Made by a program: the position numbers and the translations under genes
In this document: positions 14,279-22,634 of the stretch, one piece after another
How the letters are laid out: each line of letters opens with the position of its first letter
Position numbering within the stretch: position 1 is the first letter of the stretch
The notes under the pieces: model-generated
Seen by the model: only the letters and a program-made list of their open reading frames with translations
Told to the model about the DNA's origin: nothing
The model's database searches: none
Assembly: GCA_011523725.1 (NCBI GenBank)
Contig: WTGD01000102.1
Coordinates: forward strand, 1-26,424
Source of the DNA: Nitrospinota bacterium
GTDB taxonomy: Bacteria; UBA8248
DNA: 26,424 nt
Reading direction: 5' to 3'

Positions 14279-14521
14279 TGATGACACTTCCAGTCTGCCT
14301 CATGGGTAGTAAGTCCTTGTATCCTATTGATATTATATCAGATATTCGTTTCTTTTGTTTCGCTCATAATCTACTATTCGATCCTTGTAATCAAAGCGAA
14401 AGCGGATTGATTATAATTTTTAAGCAACTCTGCGCGGCTTTGTCGAATCGCAATTTTTTCTAGATACCTATCCGCACAACTTGCCTACGGTCGTTCGCAA
14501 GCGCTTCGCAACATTTTTTCC
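14279..14521. other. AT-rich stretch after tRNA-Ser
   Basis: These 243 bases are distinctly AT-rich compared with the flanking genes. A 13-base palindrome TGATATTATATCA lies at 14328-14340. I see no gene and no good terminator. With the adjoining pseudogene it suggests an old insertion or deletion junction. Confidence 0.5.
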
Positions 14522-14922
14522 CTAAAACCGGTCCTTGCCAAAAATGTCGTCTAGCCGCGACTGAAGCGCAGTCCAGCTGTTATAATACTTGGTTCGGAAT
14601 GCATGTTCGTTGCCGTCGATCCGAAGGCCCTGCGTGAGCCGCTCTAAGCCGCGACCGAAGAGCGAATCGGGAACCTTGAAGCGCTTGGAGGCATCTGGGT
14701 TGGTTCGAAGAAAGCGTATAGTTCAGGCGATCCGAGAACCTTGGGGATTGAGAAGGATTTAGTGGAACGAGGGACCTAAATGCGTATCAGGAAAACCGCT
14801 TCCGGATTTTGCTCGTAGACACTTGCATACTCATCTGATACATTGAAAACATCAATTGCCTTCAAATCATTCATGCCATCATATAGAAAGACGGAGGTTT
14901 TATACGCGCTAGTCAATCTCTT
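14522..14922 (-). pseudogene. Decayed C-terminal fragment of an unrecognised gene
   Basis: On the minus strand a protein-like reading begins near 14922 with LTSAYKTSVFLYDGMNDL. It meets a TAG at 14778-14776, continues in the same frame as VPRSTKSFSIPKVLGSPELY, then needs one frameshift near 14710. It ends with FKVPDSLFGRGLERL and WTALQSRLDDIFGKDRF before TAG 14524-14522. The three pieces have ordinary protein composition and join into one plausible C-terminus. One nonsense codon and one frameshift mark it as dead, and the N-terminal part is missing, replaced by the ABC operon start. No family is recognised. Sequencing error could explain one lesion but hardly both plus the truncation. Confidence 0.5.
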
Positions 14923-14940
14923 TTTAAAAGGAGGTTCAAG

Positions 14941-16125
14941 ATGCGCTACACAATCTCTATCAGGCGTCGGTTTCAAATTTCCGCAACAGTTCTTGCATTC
15001 GCTCTGGCAGCTATAGTCTTCGCGCCCTTCGGCAGTCATGCCGAGGCGGCGAAAGTATTGCGGCTGGGCGTGCTCGGTCCTCTGACCGGCGATCTTGCGT
15101 TCGGTGGTCAATTCCAGCTCAAGGGAGCCCAGCTGAAGGCCGAAGAACTGAACAAGATGCAGAACAAGGTCAAGATCGAGATCATCGCCGAGGATGACGA
15201 ATCCAAATGCGACGTCTCGGTATCGGCTGCACGCAAGCTCATCACGCGTGACAAGGTTCATGCGCTCCTCGGAGCATGGCAAAGCACCTGTACGCTCGCC
15301 ATCGTTCCGATCACCGCAGCGGCGAAAATTCCGCAATACACAACGAGTGTTGCGGGGCCGATCACCCAGCAGGGTTCCAAGTGGATCTTCCGGGTTGCTA
15401 TTCCGACCAAGGGCCTGAATATCGCAACCGTCAATTACGCCGTGAAGAATCTCGGTCTGAAAAAGATCGCCATCCTCTCGTCCAATGAGGAGGTCGGAAA
15501 ATCCTTTTCCGCCAGCACCGTCGCTGTATTGAAGGCGCTTGGGCTCAAGCCCGCGGCGAGAGAAGAATACGCGCGCGGCGACAAGGACTTCACGGGTCAA
15601 CTCGGCCGCATCAAGGCCGCGGGCGCGGATGCGGTCATCATGGCGACGGGTTTCCAGGAGCAGGCCATCATTGCCCGCCAGGTGAAAGAACTCGGCATGA
15701 AGGTCCGGCTTCTCGGCGGCGACACTATTGGCGGGAATCCGAAGTTCGTGGAACTCGGCGGCAAGCACGTAGAGGGAATGGTGTTCGCCACGACCTTCAT
15801 CCCCGTGAGCGCCGACAAGCGCCTGGCGCCCTTCATGAAGGCCTACATCGCGAAATTCAATGAACGTCCCGACCCCTGGGCCGGCGAGTTCTATGACGCG
15901 GTGGGCATCGTATTCGAGGCGGTCAAGGCCAACGGCTACGTCCCCGACAGCAAACAGATAGGCGCGTTTACGCGCAATCTCACCGGCGCGAAGAACAGCT
16001 ACAGCGGCATCCTGGGCAACGTCTATTTTGCGGAAAACGGAGACGGCGCCTGGGTTCCGATCATCGGGGAAATTGTCGACAGCAAAAATCCCGATGGAGA
16101 GTTTTGGCGCTCTCTCGGTCGATAG
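14941..16125 (+). CDS. ABC transporter substrate-binding protein, branched-chain amino acid type (LivK-like)
   Basis: This 394-residue periplasmic binding protein has a signal peptide of about 36 residues (basic start, hydrophobic core ATVLAFALAAIVFAPF, cleavage near HAEA). The mature domain opens VLRLGVLGPLTGDLAFGGQF, the hallmark of the Peripla_BP_6/LivK family. Internal pieces (LGAWQSTCTLAIVPIT, FRVAIPTKG, YARGDKDFTGQL) fit the family. The ribosome-binding site AAGGAGGT is ideal. It is the first gene of an ABC operon with a fused permease and two ATPases. The ligand may be amino acids, amides, urea or other small nitrogen compounds; the family name does not fix it. Confidence 0.93.
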   Translation: MRYTISIRRRFQISATVLAFALAAIVFAPFGSHAEAAKVLRLGVLGPLTGDLAFGGQFQLKGAQLKAEELNKMQNKVKIEIIAEDDESKCDVSVSAARKLITRDKVHALLGAWQSTCTLAIVPITAAAKIPQYTTSVAGPITQQGSKWIFRVAIPTKGLNIATVNYAVKNLGLKKIAILSSNEEVGKSFSASTVAVLKALGLKPAAREEYARGDKDFTGQLGRIKAAGADAVIMATGFQEQAIIARQVKELGMKVRLLGGDTIGGNPKFVELGGKHVEGMVFATTFIPVSADKRLAPFMKAYIAKFNERPDPWAGEFYDAVGIVFEAVKANGYVPDSKQIGAFTRNLTGAKNSYSGILGNVYFAENGDGAWVPIIGEIVDSKNPDGEFWRSLGR

Positions 16126-16140
16126 CGTCTACTTGAAGCT

Positions 16141-16176
16141 CACGGCAGTCCGGTTGCCTGCGACGGGACTGTCGTG
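16141..16176 (+). promoter_or_regulatory. Intercistronic hairpin after the ABC binding-protein gene
   Basis: CACG-G-CAGTCC (16141-16151) pairs with GGACTG-T-CGTG (16166-16176), ten base pairs with one mismatch. No T tract follows. Such hairpins after binding-protein genes often stabilise the upstream message or reduce read-through, giving more binding protein than permease. Confidence 0.5.
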
Positions 16177-16500
16177 AGTGGTTTTCGGACCGGCGAATTG
16201 AGGATAGACGACCTGATCGGCGGAAGATCGGCGCGAGGGCTGTCCATCAGGGTGGTGCGTTGCGTCCCGAATGGCCGAGGTTCCGCGCCTGACAAACTTT
16301 CCCCAAAATTCTCCGCCTTGATTGATGACCTGCGATGAAAACCCGCTGCGGCAGGGCAGGGCGGAAACCATGGAGGAGGTGTCCGGATGGCAGGAAAACC
16401 GGACGAATGGGCTTCGTAATACGGCCGGATCACCAGAATCAGACCGTCGGATGCCCGCGGTGGAGACTCCACATCAATACGAACGACGCGGAACGGTGAA
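16177..16500 (+). other. Spacer before livHM with a strong ribosome-binding site and a 10-codon reading frame
   Basis: No full gene is seen in this 324-base gap. GGAGGAGGT (16372-16380) stands six bases before ATG 16387, which opens a tiny frame MAGKPDEWAS ending TAA at 16417-16419. That frame continues in phase to the livHM start at 16501. It may be a leader peptide or the original start region of the permease gene, now interrupted by a stop. Confidence 0.4.
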
Positions 16501-18459
16501 ATGGGGATAGATTTACATATCGTCACGCAGCAGGTTGTCGGCGGGCTGGCGGTCGGTTGCGTTTACGCCCTGATCGCTCTTGGCTTCACGATGATGTTGC
16601 GAGCCACCGAGCTCGTCAACTTCGCACAGGGCGAACTGGTGATGTCAGGCGCCTTCATCGGTTATACCCTCCTGGTGGCGACACCGCTGCCGTATCTGGC
16701 CGTATTCATCATAGCGAGCATCCTGACGGGCATTCTGGGCATGCTGGTGGAACGCGTGGCCCTTCGCCCGATACGGCTGCGGCAATCGCCGCTCTTGAAT
16801 CTGCTCATCGCGACAATCGGTATCGGGATATGCCTTCGGCTGGTCTCGCAGCTGATATGGGGCGCCGCGCCCTTGCGCTACCCGGTATCCGTCGGCCAGG
16901 TGGGTCATCTTGTCGTGGCCGGGTTGCCGATGAGCGTTCAACACATATGGATTATCGCCCTTGCCATCCTCTCGATGCTGGCCCTGCATTACTTCTTTGA
17001 GCGAACGCTTCCCGGCATCGCCTGGCGGGCGTCGGCATACGATTCCTATACGGCGGAGATTATGGGTGTAAGTTTCGATCGCGTCGTCACGATGACTTTC
17101 GGCATCAGTTCCATGCTGGCGGGCGCCGCCGGCGTCCTCATCGCGCCGTTGTTTTTTGTCGCGCAGGAACTTTGGCTGCAGGGGCCCCGGGCTTTCGCCG
17201 GTGCTGCGCTGGGGCAGTTTCACATACTCGGCACGATGATCGGCGGTCCTATCCTCGGCCTGTTGGAGACTTTCGCCGCGGGTTACATTTCATCCGCCTA
17301 CAAGAACGGGATTGCCTTCGGCATCACCATCATCGTGCTGATGCTCGTGGCGATCCCGCGCATGCCGCGTGGCGGGAGCCTGGTGTTCAGGTACGGACGG
17401 CAATCCATAGCGGAATTGTTCGAGTTGAACGACAGGCAGGCCGCCCATCTGAGGTACGCCACGCTCGCCGCGCTCGGCGGCGTCGTCTTTGCGTTGCCGC
17501 TGCTCCTGGATACATATGAGACCTATCTCGTCACGCTCATCCTCATCTACGCCACGGGCGCCCTCGGACTGCAGCTTGTCATCGGATACGCTGGCGCCAT
17601 CATCGTCGGTCATGCGGCGTTCCTGGGAATTGGCGCCTACACATCGGCGATCCTGACCGTTTACTTCGGCGTTCCATTCTTCCTCGCAATCCTAGCGGCG
17701 GCGATCGTCGCCGCAGTATTCGGATTGCTGTTCGGGCCGATATTGAGGCTGCCGACTCATTTTTGCGCCATCGCGACCCTGGGTTTTGGCGAGATCATGC
17801 ATCTCGTGTTCATTAACTGGAAGAAAGTAACGAACGGAATGTCGGGCATCAGCGGTATTCGAAAACCCTCCATCGGCGCCTATGTGTTCGAGGAAGGCGC
17901 GCCCTTCTATTTTCTGACGATAGTCGTCCTGGTGATCGTATACGCGGCGCTGCAGCGACTGATAAGGTCACGTTATGGTCGTGGTTTGATCGCGGCCCGC
18001 GAGAACGAACTGGCTTCTATCTCCATGGGAGTGAATGTCGCCTGGTACCGGACGCTCTCTTTTTGTATCGCTGCCGGCTGCGCCGGGATTGCAGGTTCGC
18101 TGTATGCCCACTTCTTCTCCTATATCAGTCCGGATTCCTTCACGATCCTGCAGTCGATCGCATTTCTTACGATGGTCGTAATTGGCGGTCTTGGCAGCTT
18201 CGCCGGCGCCGTTATCGGGGCGTTCTTCGTCCTTGGCATCCCGGAGATGCTGCGCGCGCTCGCGGAGTATCGAATCCTGATCTTCGGGCTGCTTCTTATC
18301 ACGTTCATGGTGTTCTTGCCGGGGGGACTGGCGGACCTCGTCCACCGTTTGCTGTCTGCTTTCAGACGGGAGGAAGGAACCCCCGAACTCTCGGGCGCTG
18401 GCCCGGAAACAAGCGAAATCCTGGCCGCCAATCCGGTGAAAGACAATGTCAATCCTTAA
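16501..18459 (+). CDS. livHM: Fused branched-chain amino acid ABC permease (LivH-LivM)
   Basis: This 652-residue integral membrane protein joins two permeases usually made separately. Residues about 8-285 are LivH-like, with GCVYALIALGFTMMLRATEL and NFAQGELVM. Residues about 320-610 are LivM-like, with VIGYAGAIIVGHAAFLGIGA and later YGRGLIAARENELASISMG. The charged linker between them (about 290-318) is cytoplasmic-looking. Together they form the transmembrane channel of a LivKHMGF-type importer. The start ATG 16501 has a poor ribosome-binding site. The 3' end overlaps livG by 14 bases, so translation is coupled. The fusion reads without interruption and no frameshift artefact is needed. Confidence 0.93.
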   Translation: MGIDLHIVTQQVVGGLAVGCVYALIALGFTMMLRATELVNFAQGELVMSGAFIGYTLLVATPLPYLAVFIIASILTGILGMLVERVALRPIRLRQSPLLNLLIATIGIGICLRLVSQLIWGAAPLRYPVSVGQVGHLVVAGLPMSVQHIWIIALAILSMLALHYFFERTLPGIAWRASAYDSYTAEIMGVSFDRVVTMTFGISSMLAGAAGVLIAPLFFVAQELWLQGPRAFAGAALGQFHILGTMIGGPILGLLETFAAGYISSAYKNGIAFGITIIVLMLVAIPRMPRGGSLVFRYGRQSIAELFELNDRQAAHLRYATLAALGGVVFALPLLLDTYETYLVTLILIYATGALGLQLVIGYAGAIIVGHAAFLGIGAYTSAILTVYFGVPFFLAILAAAIVAAVFGLLFGPILRLPTHFCAIATLGFGEIMHLVFINWKKVTNGMSGISGIRKPSIGAYVFEEGAPFYFLTIVVLVIVYAALQRLIRSRYGRGLIAARENELASISMGVNVAWYRTLSFCIAAGCAGIAGSLYAHFFSYISPDSFTILQSIAFLTMVVIGGLGSFAGAVIGAFFVLGIPEMLRALAEYRILIFGLLLITFMVFLPGGLADLVHRLLSAFRREEGTPELSGAGPETSEILAANPVKDNVNP

Positions 18460-19225
18460 GGTGGATGATCTGACCGTGAATTATGGAGCGCTCAGGGCTC
18501 TCTCGAGCGTATCGCTCGAGATTGGCACTGGCGAGATTCACGGGCTGATTGGTCCGAACGGATCGGGAAAGACGACCCTTTGCAACGCAATCACGGGGTT
18601 TTTGCGCCAGAAATCAGGAGAGGTCGTTTTTAACGGCCGGAATATCAGTTCGACAAAAGCATACAGCATGGCCGGGCTGGGTATTTCGCGCACCTTTCAG
18701 GACCTTCAGGTGTTTTCGGAGATGACGGGGCTTGAGAACGTGATGGTCGGCTATCATGGCAGGAGCCGCAGCGGTGTCATCGGCGGGGTCTTTCGCCCGC
18801 CTCGGGTCGTGCGGGAAGACTCGGAGATCAGGGACAGGGCGTATGAGGCGCTTGAATCCGTGCGGCTCGCTCATCTTGCCAACCGGCCGGCAAACCGGAT
18901 GTCGTTCGGACAGCAACGCATGCTGGAACTCGCGCGCGCGCTGGTTTCCGATCCGCTGCTGGTCCTGTTGGACGAGCCGGCCGCGGGCTTGAGTCCGGTG
19001 ATGTACGAGCGGCTCACCGAAATCCTGGATAACCTGCGTGCTCGCGGGAAGACGAGCATATTACTGATTGAGCATGTCATCCGTCTGGTGATGAGCATTT
19101 CCGATCGGATCACGGTTCTCGATCACGGCGAGAAGATCGCCGAGGGAACGCCTGAGGTCGTTCGCAGGGACCCGAACGTCATCGAGGCCTATCTGGGCAA
19201 GGCGATGAAATATGTTGACACTTGA
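18446..19225 (+). CDS. livG: ABC transporter ATP-binding protein LivG
   Basis: This 259-residue ATPase has Walker A GPNGSGKTT (36-44) and signature MSFGQQRMLELARAL, where MSFGQ replaces the usual LSxGQ. Walker B is LLVLLDEP (Asp176, Glu177), and the switch His lies in IEHVIR. The long insertion between Q-loop (SRTFQDLQVF) and signature, and the C-terminal AEGTPEVVRRDPNVIEAYLG, are typical of LivG. It energises the LivHM permease from the cytoplasmic side. It overlaps livHM and livF by 14 bases each. Confidence 0.95.
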   Translation: MSILKVDDLTVNYGALRALSSVSLEIGTGEIHGLIGPNGSGKTTLCNAITGFLRQKSGEVVFNGRNISSTKAYSMAGLGISRTFQDLQVFSEMTGLENVMVGYHGRSRSGVIGGVFRPPRVVREDSEIRDRAYEALESVRLAHLANRPANRMSFGQQRMLELARALVSDPLLVLLDEPAAGLSPVMYERLTEILDNLRARGKTSILLIEHVIRLVMSISDRITVLDHGEKIAEGTPEVVRRDPNVIEAYLGKAMKYVDT

Positions 19226-19916
19226 GAATATATGGGCCTCGTATGGGCCTGTACAGGTGCTGAGCGGGGTCTCGCTCGACGTTCCCGCCGGCAAGGTCAT
19301 TACCCTGCTTGGCGGTAACGGATCGGGGAAATCGACGACGCTGAAAACGATCGTCGGCGCCGTGAAGGCGAGCGCCGGCAGCATCCGGTTCGAGGATAGG
19401 GAAATCTGCGGCATGGAGCCTCGCGAAATCGTTCCAATGGGTATTTCCCTGGTGCCACAGGGCCGCCGCATCTTCGCGCCGCTGACGGTGATGGAAAATC
19501 TGAGGCTCGGCGCTTACGCGCGGCGCCGCCAGGAGAAATCGAAGGACGATTTCGAGGCAATCTACGAACGGTTTCCGGAGGTTCGCCAATGGCTGAGACG
19601 CAAGGGCAATGCGCTCAGCGTCGGACAACAACAGCTCGTCGCATTCGGGCGCGGTCTGATTTCGCGGCCGAAGCTTCTGTTGCTTGATGAACCTTCCTCA
19701 GGGCTTGCGCCGATACTTGTCGAGCGCCTAGGCGAAATCATCATGAAACTGAAAGAAGCCGGAATGACGATTCTTCTGGTCGAGCAGAATGTCCATCTGG
19801 CGCTCTCGGTCGCTGACTTCGGGTACATATTGCGCGACGGCAAGATCTCCATGGCCGGGCCCACCGCCAGTCTTGTCGGTGACGGTGACCTGATACGCCA
19901 CTACCTGGGGGGTTAA
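19212..19916 (+). CDS. livF: ABC transporter ATP-binding protein LivF
   Basis: This 234-residue ATPase pairs with LivG. Walker A is GGNGSGKST (34-42), the Q-loop region VPQGRRIFAPLTVMENL is characteristic of LivF, the signature is LSVGQQQ and Walker B is LLLLDEPSSG. The switch His seen in many ATPases is replaced by Gln in LVEQNV, which is normal for LivF. It starts inside the end of livG. The next gene begins 58 bases later. Confidence 0.95.
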   Translation: MLTLENIWASYGPVQVLSGVSLDVPAGKVITLLGGNGSGKSTTLKTIVGAVKASAGSIRFEDREICGMEPREIVPMGISLVPQGRRIFAPLTVMENLRLGAYARRRQEKSKDDFEAIYERFPEVRQWLRRKGNALSVGQQQLVAFGRGLISRPKLLLLDEPSSGLAPILVERLGEIIMKLKEAGMTILLVEQNVHLALSVADFGYILRDGKISMAGPTASLVGDGDLIRHYLGG

Positions 19917-19974
19917 GTTCTTGCAACCGCGCGACAACCGGTCATCACAAGTCTCAAGATAGGAGAATCCGAGT

Positions 19975-21216
19975 ATGCCCAGAACAATACAAGACCCGAG
20001 ACTGCCTCCGCCATCAGGACCTTACTGTTACGCGTTCCGGGCGGGGGGTTACATTTTTCTTGGCGGGATGCCGGGCATCACGACGGAGGCGTTGGTGGTC
20101 GATGGCATCCCGAATGGCCGAATGGCCGGTGAAACGCCCGGTCGTGCGGACATGGAAGCCCAGACACGCCAGGCCATCGAGTCCTTGAAGCTCGCTGTCG
20201 AGATCGCCGGCGGTAAGTGGCGTGACGTTCTTCGCCTGAACCTGTTCCTGGACGGATGGAGAGAGATCGGGCCATTCATCAAAGCGTACGAGAAGCACCT
20301 CCCCCCGGCCGAACCGGCTGACACGCTCACCGGCTACGGTCTCTATATGCCATCGATGATCATGGAAATCGAAGGCTTTGCCGGCGCCGTAGAAACCAAA
20401 CCACTCCGGCCGGTCGGGAAGCAGGCGCATGAATATGCGCCCTCCTGCGCCGGCAGGAGGATGGGCGACCTGTTGTGCCTGAGTGCGCGGCTGCCGCTCG
20501 ACGCCCGGGGCGAGGTCGTCTCGCCGGGCAATGCCAGGGCGCAGACCGAGGCTATCCTCGAGGGGATTGGAGACATATTGACCGAAAACGGCGGATCCTT
20601 AGGCGACGTCATCCGCCTGCGGGTATTCGTCCGTGATATGAGAGACGTGGAGGCGGTTGAAGCGGTAATCGACGCCGCATTTGCGGAACCAGGACCGGTC
20701 ACGACGATCGTGACGGCGCCTTTGCCGATTCTCGAAGCCGACGTAAAAATAGAGGCGACCGCATACCTTGGCGAGAAGGAGTATCGGACGGGACCCGGAA
20801 ACGCCCGAGGCGTTCTGGCCGGTGAGATGATGATTTCCAACGGAATCCTCAGCGTGGATGATGAAGGCGGCGTGCGCGACCCCGGCGACATCCAGAAGCA
20901 GACGCGAAACGTCCTTGCCAATGTGGAGCATCTTCTGAGGGAGTTCGACATGGAGGTGTTGGACGTCGCGCAATCGCAGGTGTCGCTGACCGATTTCCGC
21001 GACTATGACGCCTACAACGCCCTTTACAGGAACTTTTTCACCTTTCCGTTCCCCGCCAGGAATTCGGTCGAAACCGGATTGGGGAAAATTTCGCACTACG
21101 GCTTGAAGTACCAGATCGAGGTTACGGCGATCCGCAATGCCGCGACGGAGGGGCTGGTCGTGACGGCCGAGGACAGTTACTACTTCAGGCGCATCGAACT
21201 GGAAGGCAAAACGTAA
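19975..21216 (+). CDS. Triple RidA/YjgF-domain protein
   Basis: This 413-residue protein contains three consecutive RidA/YjgF/Rid-type domains (about 10-130, 150-262 and 272-388). Each shows the family order of a conserved Gly-rich strand, the Q-T/K-x-AlexxL helix, 'VIRLRVFV' or equivalent, and a terminal hydrophobic-acidic strand (MIMEIEGFAGA, DVKIEATAYLG, YQIEVTAI). RidA enzymes hydrolyse reactive enamine/imine intermediates such as 2-aminoacrylate. The Arg equivalent to E. coli Arg105, which binds the substrate carboxylate, appears only in domain 3 (about Arg362, PARNSVETG). Domains 1 and 2 lack it. The gene lies 58 bases after livF with AGGAGAAT upstream and probably shares its operon, so it may process the imported compound. 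Confidence 0.85.
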   Translation: MPRTIQDPRLPPPSGPYCYAFRAGGYIFLGGMPGITTEALVVDGIPNGRMAGETPGRADMEAQTRQAIESLKLAVEIAGGKWRDVLRLNLFLDGWREIGPFIKAYEKHLPPAEPADTLTGYGLYMPSMIMEIEGFAGAVETKPLRPVGKQAHEYAPSCAGRRMGDLLCLSARLPLDARGEVVSPGNARAQTEAILEGIGDILTENGGSLGDVIRLRVFVRDMRDVEAVEAVIDAAFAEPGPVTTIVTAPLPILEADVKIEATAYLGEKEYRTGPGNARGVLAGEMMISNGILSVDDEGGVRDPGDIQKQTRNVLANVEHLLREFDMEVLDVAQSQVSLTDFRDYDAYNALYRNFFTFPFPARNSVETGLGKISHYGLKYQIEVTAIRNAATEGLVVTAEDSYYFRRIELEGKT

Positions 21217-21664
21217 GCCGCCGGCCCAACTATACTAGACAAGGGACTTGCTCTTGGGTGTGCCTTTCGGATTTAAATTTTAATTTTACCGAATCTTTTA
21301 CGAAGAAATTTGTGAAAGCTTTTTACACCCGTTTATGGGCACTGGGGGATTCCTATGAGTAGTGGGGTCTTTGTAGTTCATTGTTACTATTGGAAATACT
21401 TGTTTTTTGAATTTCGAGCGAGATTTATTTCCTGCAAAATGTAATCAAGTCGAAAGAAGGAGAATTGATACTCCAGCGCAGCTTGGCGGGTCTTTTTCTC
21501 TAATAATGGGATCAAGACCCCGCCTCGCGCCGTTTGCTTAGGATTTACTATAATCAGTTGGATTTCTGGGCAATTTCCCCAATCACTTCGAAGCCTCAAA
21601 CAGAAAATATCTCGAACATTCTCCCACGCGGACGGGAATCATTTTGGGACAAGCCGATTGTCGG
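21217..21664. other. Low-GC intergenic region
   Basis: About 450 bases are markedly richer in A and T than the neighbours. A near-perfect hairpin spans 21485-21524: GGCGGGTCTT pairs with AAGACCCCGCC, one base bulged. It is not followed by a T tract on either strand. A minus-strand opening of 70 codons (21387-21599) has no recognisable family and poor start context. TTCGG (21266-21270) and CCGAA (21289-21293) flank an AT core and might form a weak terminator for the ABC operon. Confidence 0.45.
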
Positions 21665-21693
21665 TTGACAAAAACAGGGATGAGGCCTATATT
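21665..21693 (+). promoter_or_regulatory. Sigma70-type promoter of the IclR-family regulator gene
   Basis: A perfect TTGACA (21665-21670) is followed after 17 bases by TATATT (21688-21693), placing the start near 21700 and giving a short leader of about 36 bases before ATG 21736. Confidence 0.75.
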
Positions 21694-21708
21694 TACTGAA
21701 AACCAAGA

Positions 21709-21726
21709 AAATATTTCTTAATATTT
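21709..21726 (+). promoter_or_regulatory. Candidate regulator operator (dyad)
   Basis: A perfect inverted repeat AAATATT-TCTT-AATATTT lies just after the predicted transcription start and before the regulator's ATG. It suits autorepression by the IclR protein, but the AT-rich setting means it could arise by chance. Confidence 0.45.
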
Positions 21727-21735
21727 GAGAATATA

Positions 21736-22515
21736 ATGTCTACTTCCTCCCTGAAGACGATAGACAAGGCAATCGATCTCCTCTGGGCGATAGCCCATGG
21801 CTCCGGTTCTTCTTCGGTGGAAGAACTCTCCTCCGAAATTCGGCTACCCAAAAGTACGACTTACCGATTCCTCAAGACCCTCCAGACCAGGGGCTTCGTG
21901 GACGCTTCCTCCGAATACGGAAAATACCGCTTGGGGCCTTCCCTCTCCCTCCTCTCGAAGAACAGTTCCCGGAACGGACGACTTGGAACCCTTTGCGAGC
22001 TTGCGCTTCCCGTCATGAGAAGGCTTAGCTCGGAAACGGGGGAAACGACTTTCCTGTGCATCAAATCGGGCCGGGAGACCATTTGCATCGAGTGCATCGA
22101 AAGCCGCCAATCGATGATCACCCGCTTTTTCGTGGGCGAGGTGCGGCCCCTGCACGTCGGGGCGGCGTCGAAAGCCCTTCTCGCCTTTTTGCCGGATGAG
22201 GAGGTCGAGACGATCATGCAGCAGAAACTGTCGAGGGTGACAACAAATACGATCACCGATCCCGCCAAGTTAAGAAATGAACTCAAGGAGATTCGTCAAA
22301 AAGGCCACGCGTACAGCGATCAGGAGTTCATCGTCGGGGCCAGGGCGATTTCCGCACCGGTGCTGGATGAACGGGACATCGTTGCGGCTTCGTTGACGCT
22401 CTCGGCCCCGGTTCACCGGATCGAAAACTCGAACCGGGAAATCCTTGCCGCCCAGGTCATCGGAGCCGCTCGTGAGGTTTCGGCGTCCCTGGGCTGGAAG
22501 GAAGCTCAAGCATAG
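21736..22515 (+). CDS. IclR family transcriptional regulator
   Basis: This 259-residue DNA-binding protein has an N-terminal winged helix-turn-helix (about 8-70; VEELSSEIRLPKSTTYRFL is the recognition region). A C-terminal IclR effector domain follows (about 85-252; TGETTFLCIKSGRETICIE and VRPLHVGAASKALLAFLP are family signatures). IclR proteins sense small metabolites and control nearby uptake and catabolic genes. It stands directly before, and in the same direction as, the TRAP transporter and amidohydrolase genes, so these are its probable targets. It has its own strong promoter and a dyad next to it. The ribosome-binding site is weak (GAG six bases before ATG). Confidence 0.93.
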   Translation: MSTSSLKTIDKAIDLLWAIAHGSGSSSVEELSSEIRLPKSTTYRFLKTLQTRGFVDASSEYGKYRLGPSLSLLSKNSSRNGRLGTLCELALPVMRRLSSETGETTFLCIKSGRETICIECIESRQSMITRFFVGEVRPLHVGAASKALLAFLPDEEVETIMQQKLSRVTTNTITDPAKLRNELKEIRQKGHAYSDQEFIVGARAISAPVLDERDIVAASLTLSAPVHRIENSNREILAAQVIGAAREVSASLGWKEAQA

Positions 22516-22634
22516 CGATCCTGTTTTTGTGAGTTTATTGCGAATCATTGTGATACGGACTCTTATTGTTGCTTCATCATCCATCCGGGAGGTCAAGGAA
22601 AGTTCCTAGTCTACCCAAACAAGGAGGGGAGAAA

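Noticed and set aside
14776..15768. A 330-codon minus-strand open frame as a complete gene
   Set aside because: Most of it is antisense to the clearly coding ABC binding-protein gene and has implausible composition. Only its last 45-50 codons outside that gene look like protein, and these were kept as part of a pseudogene.
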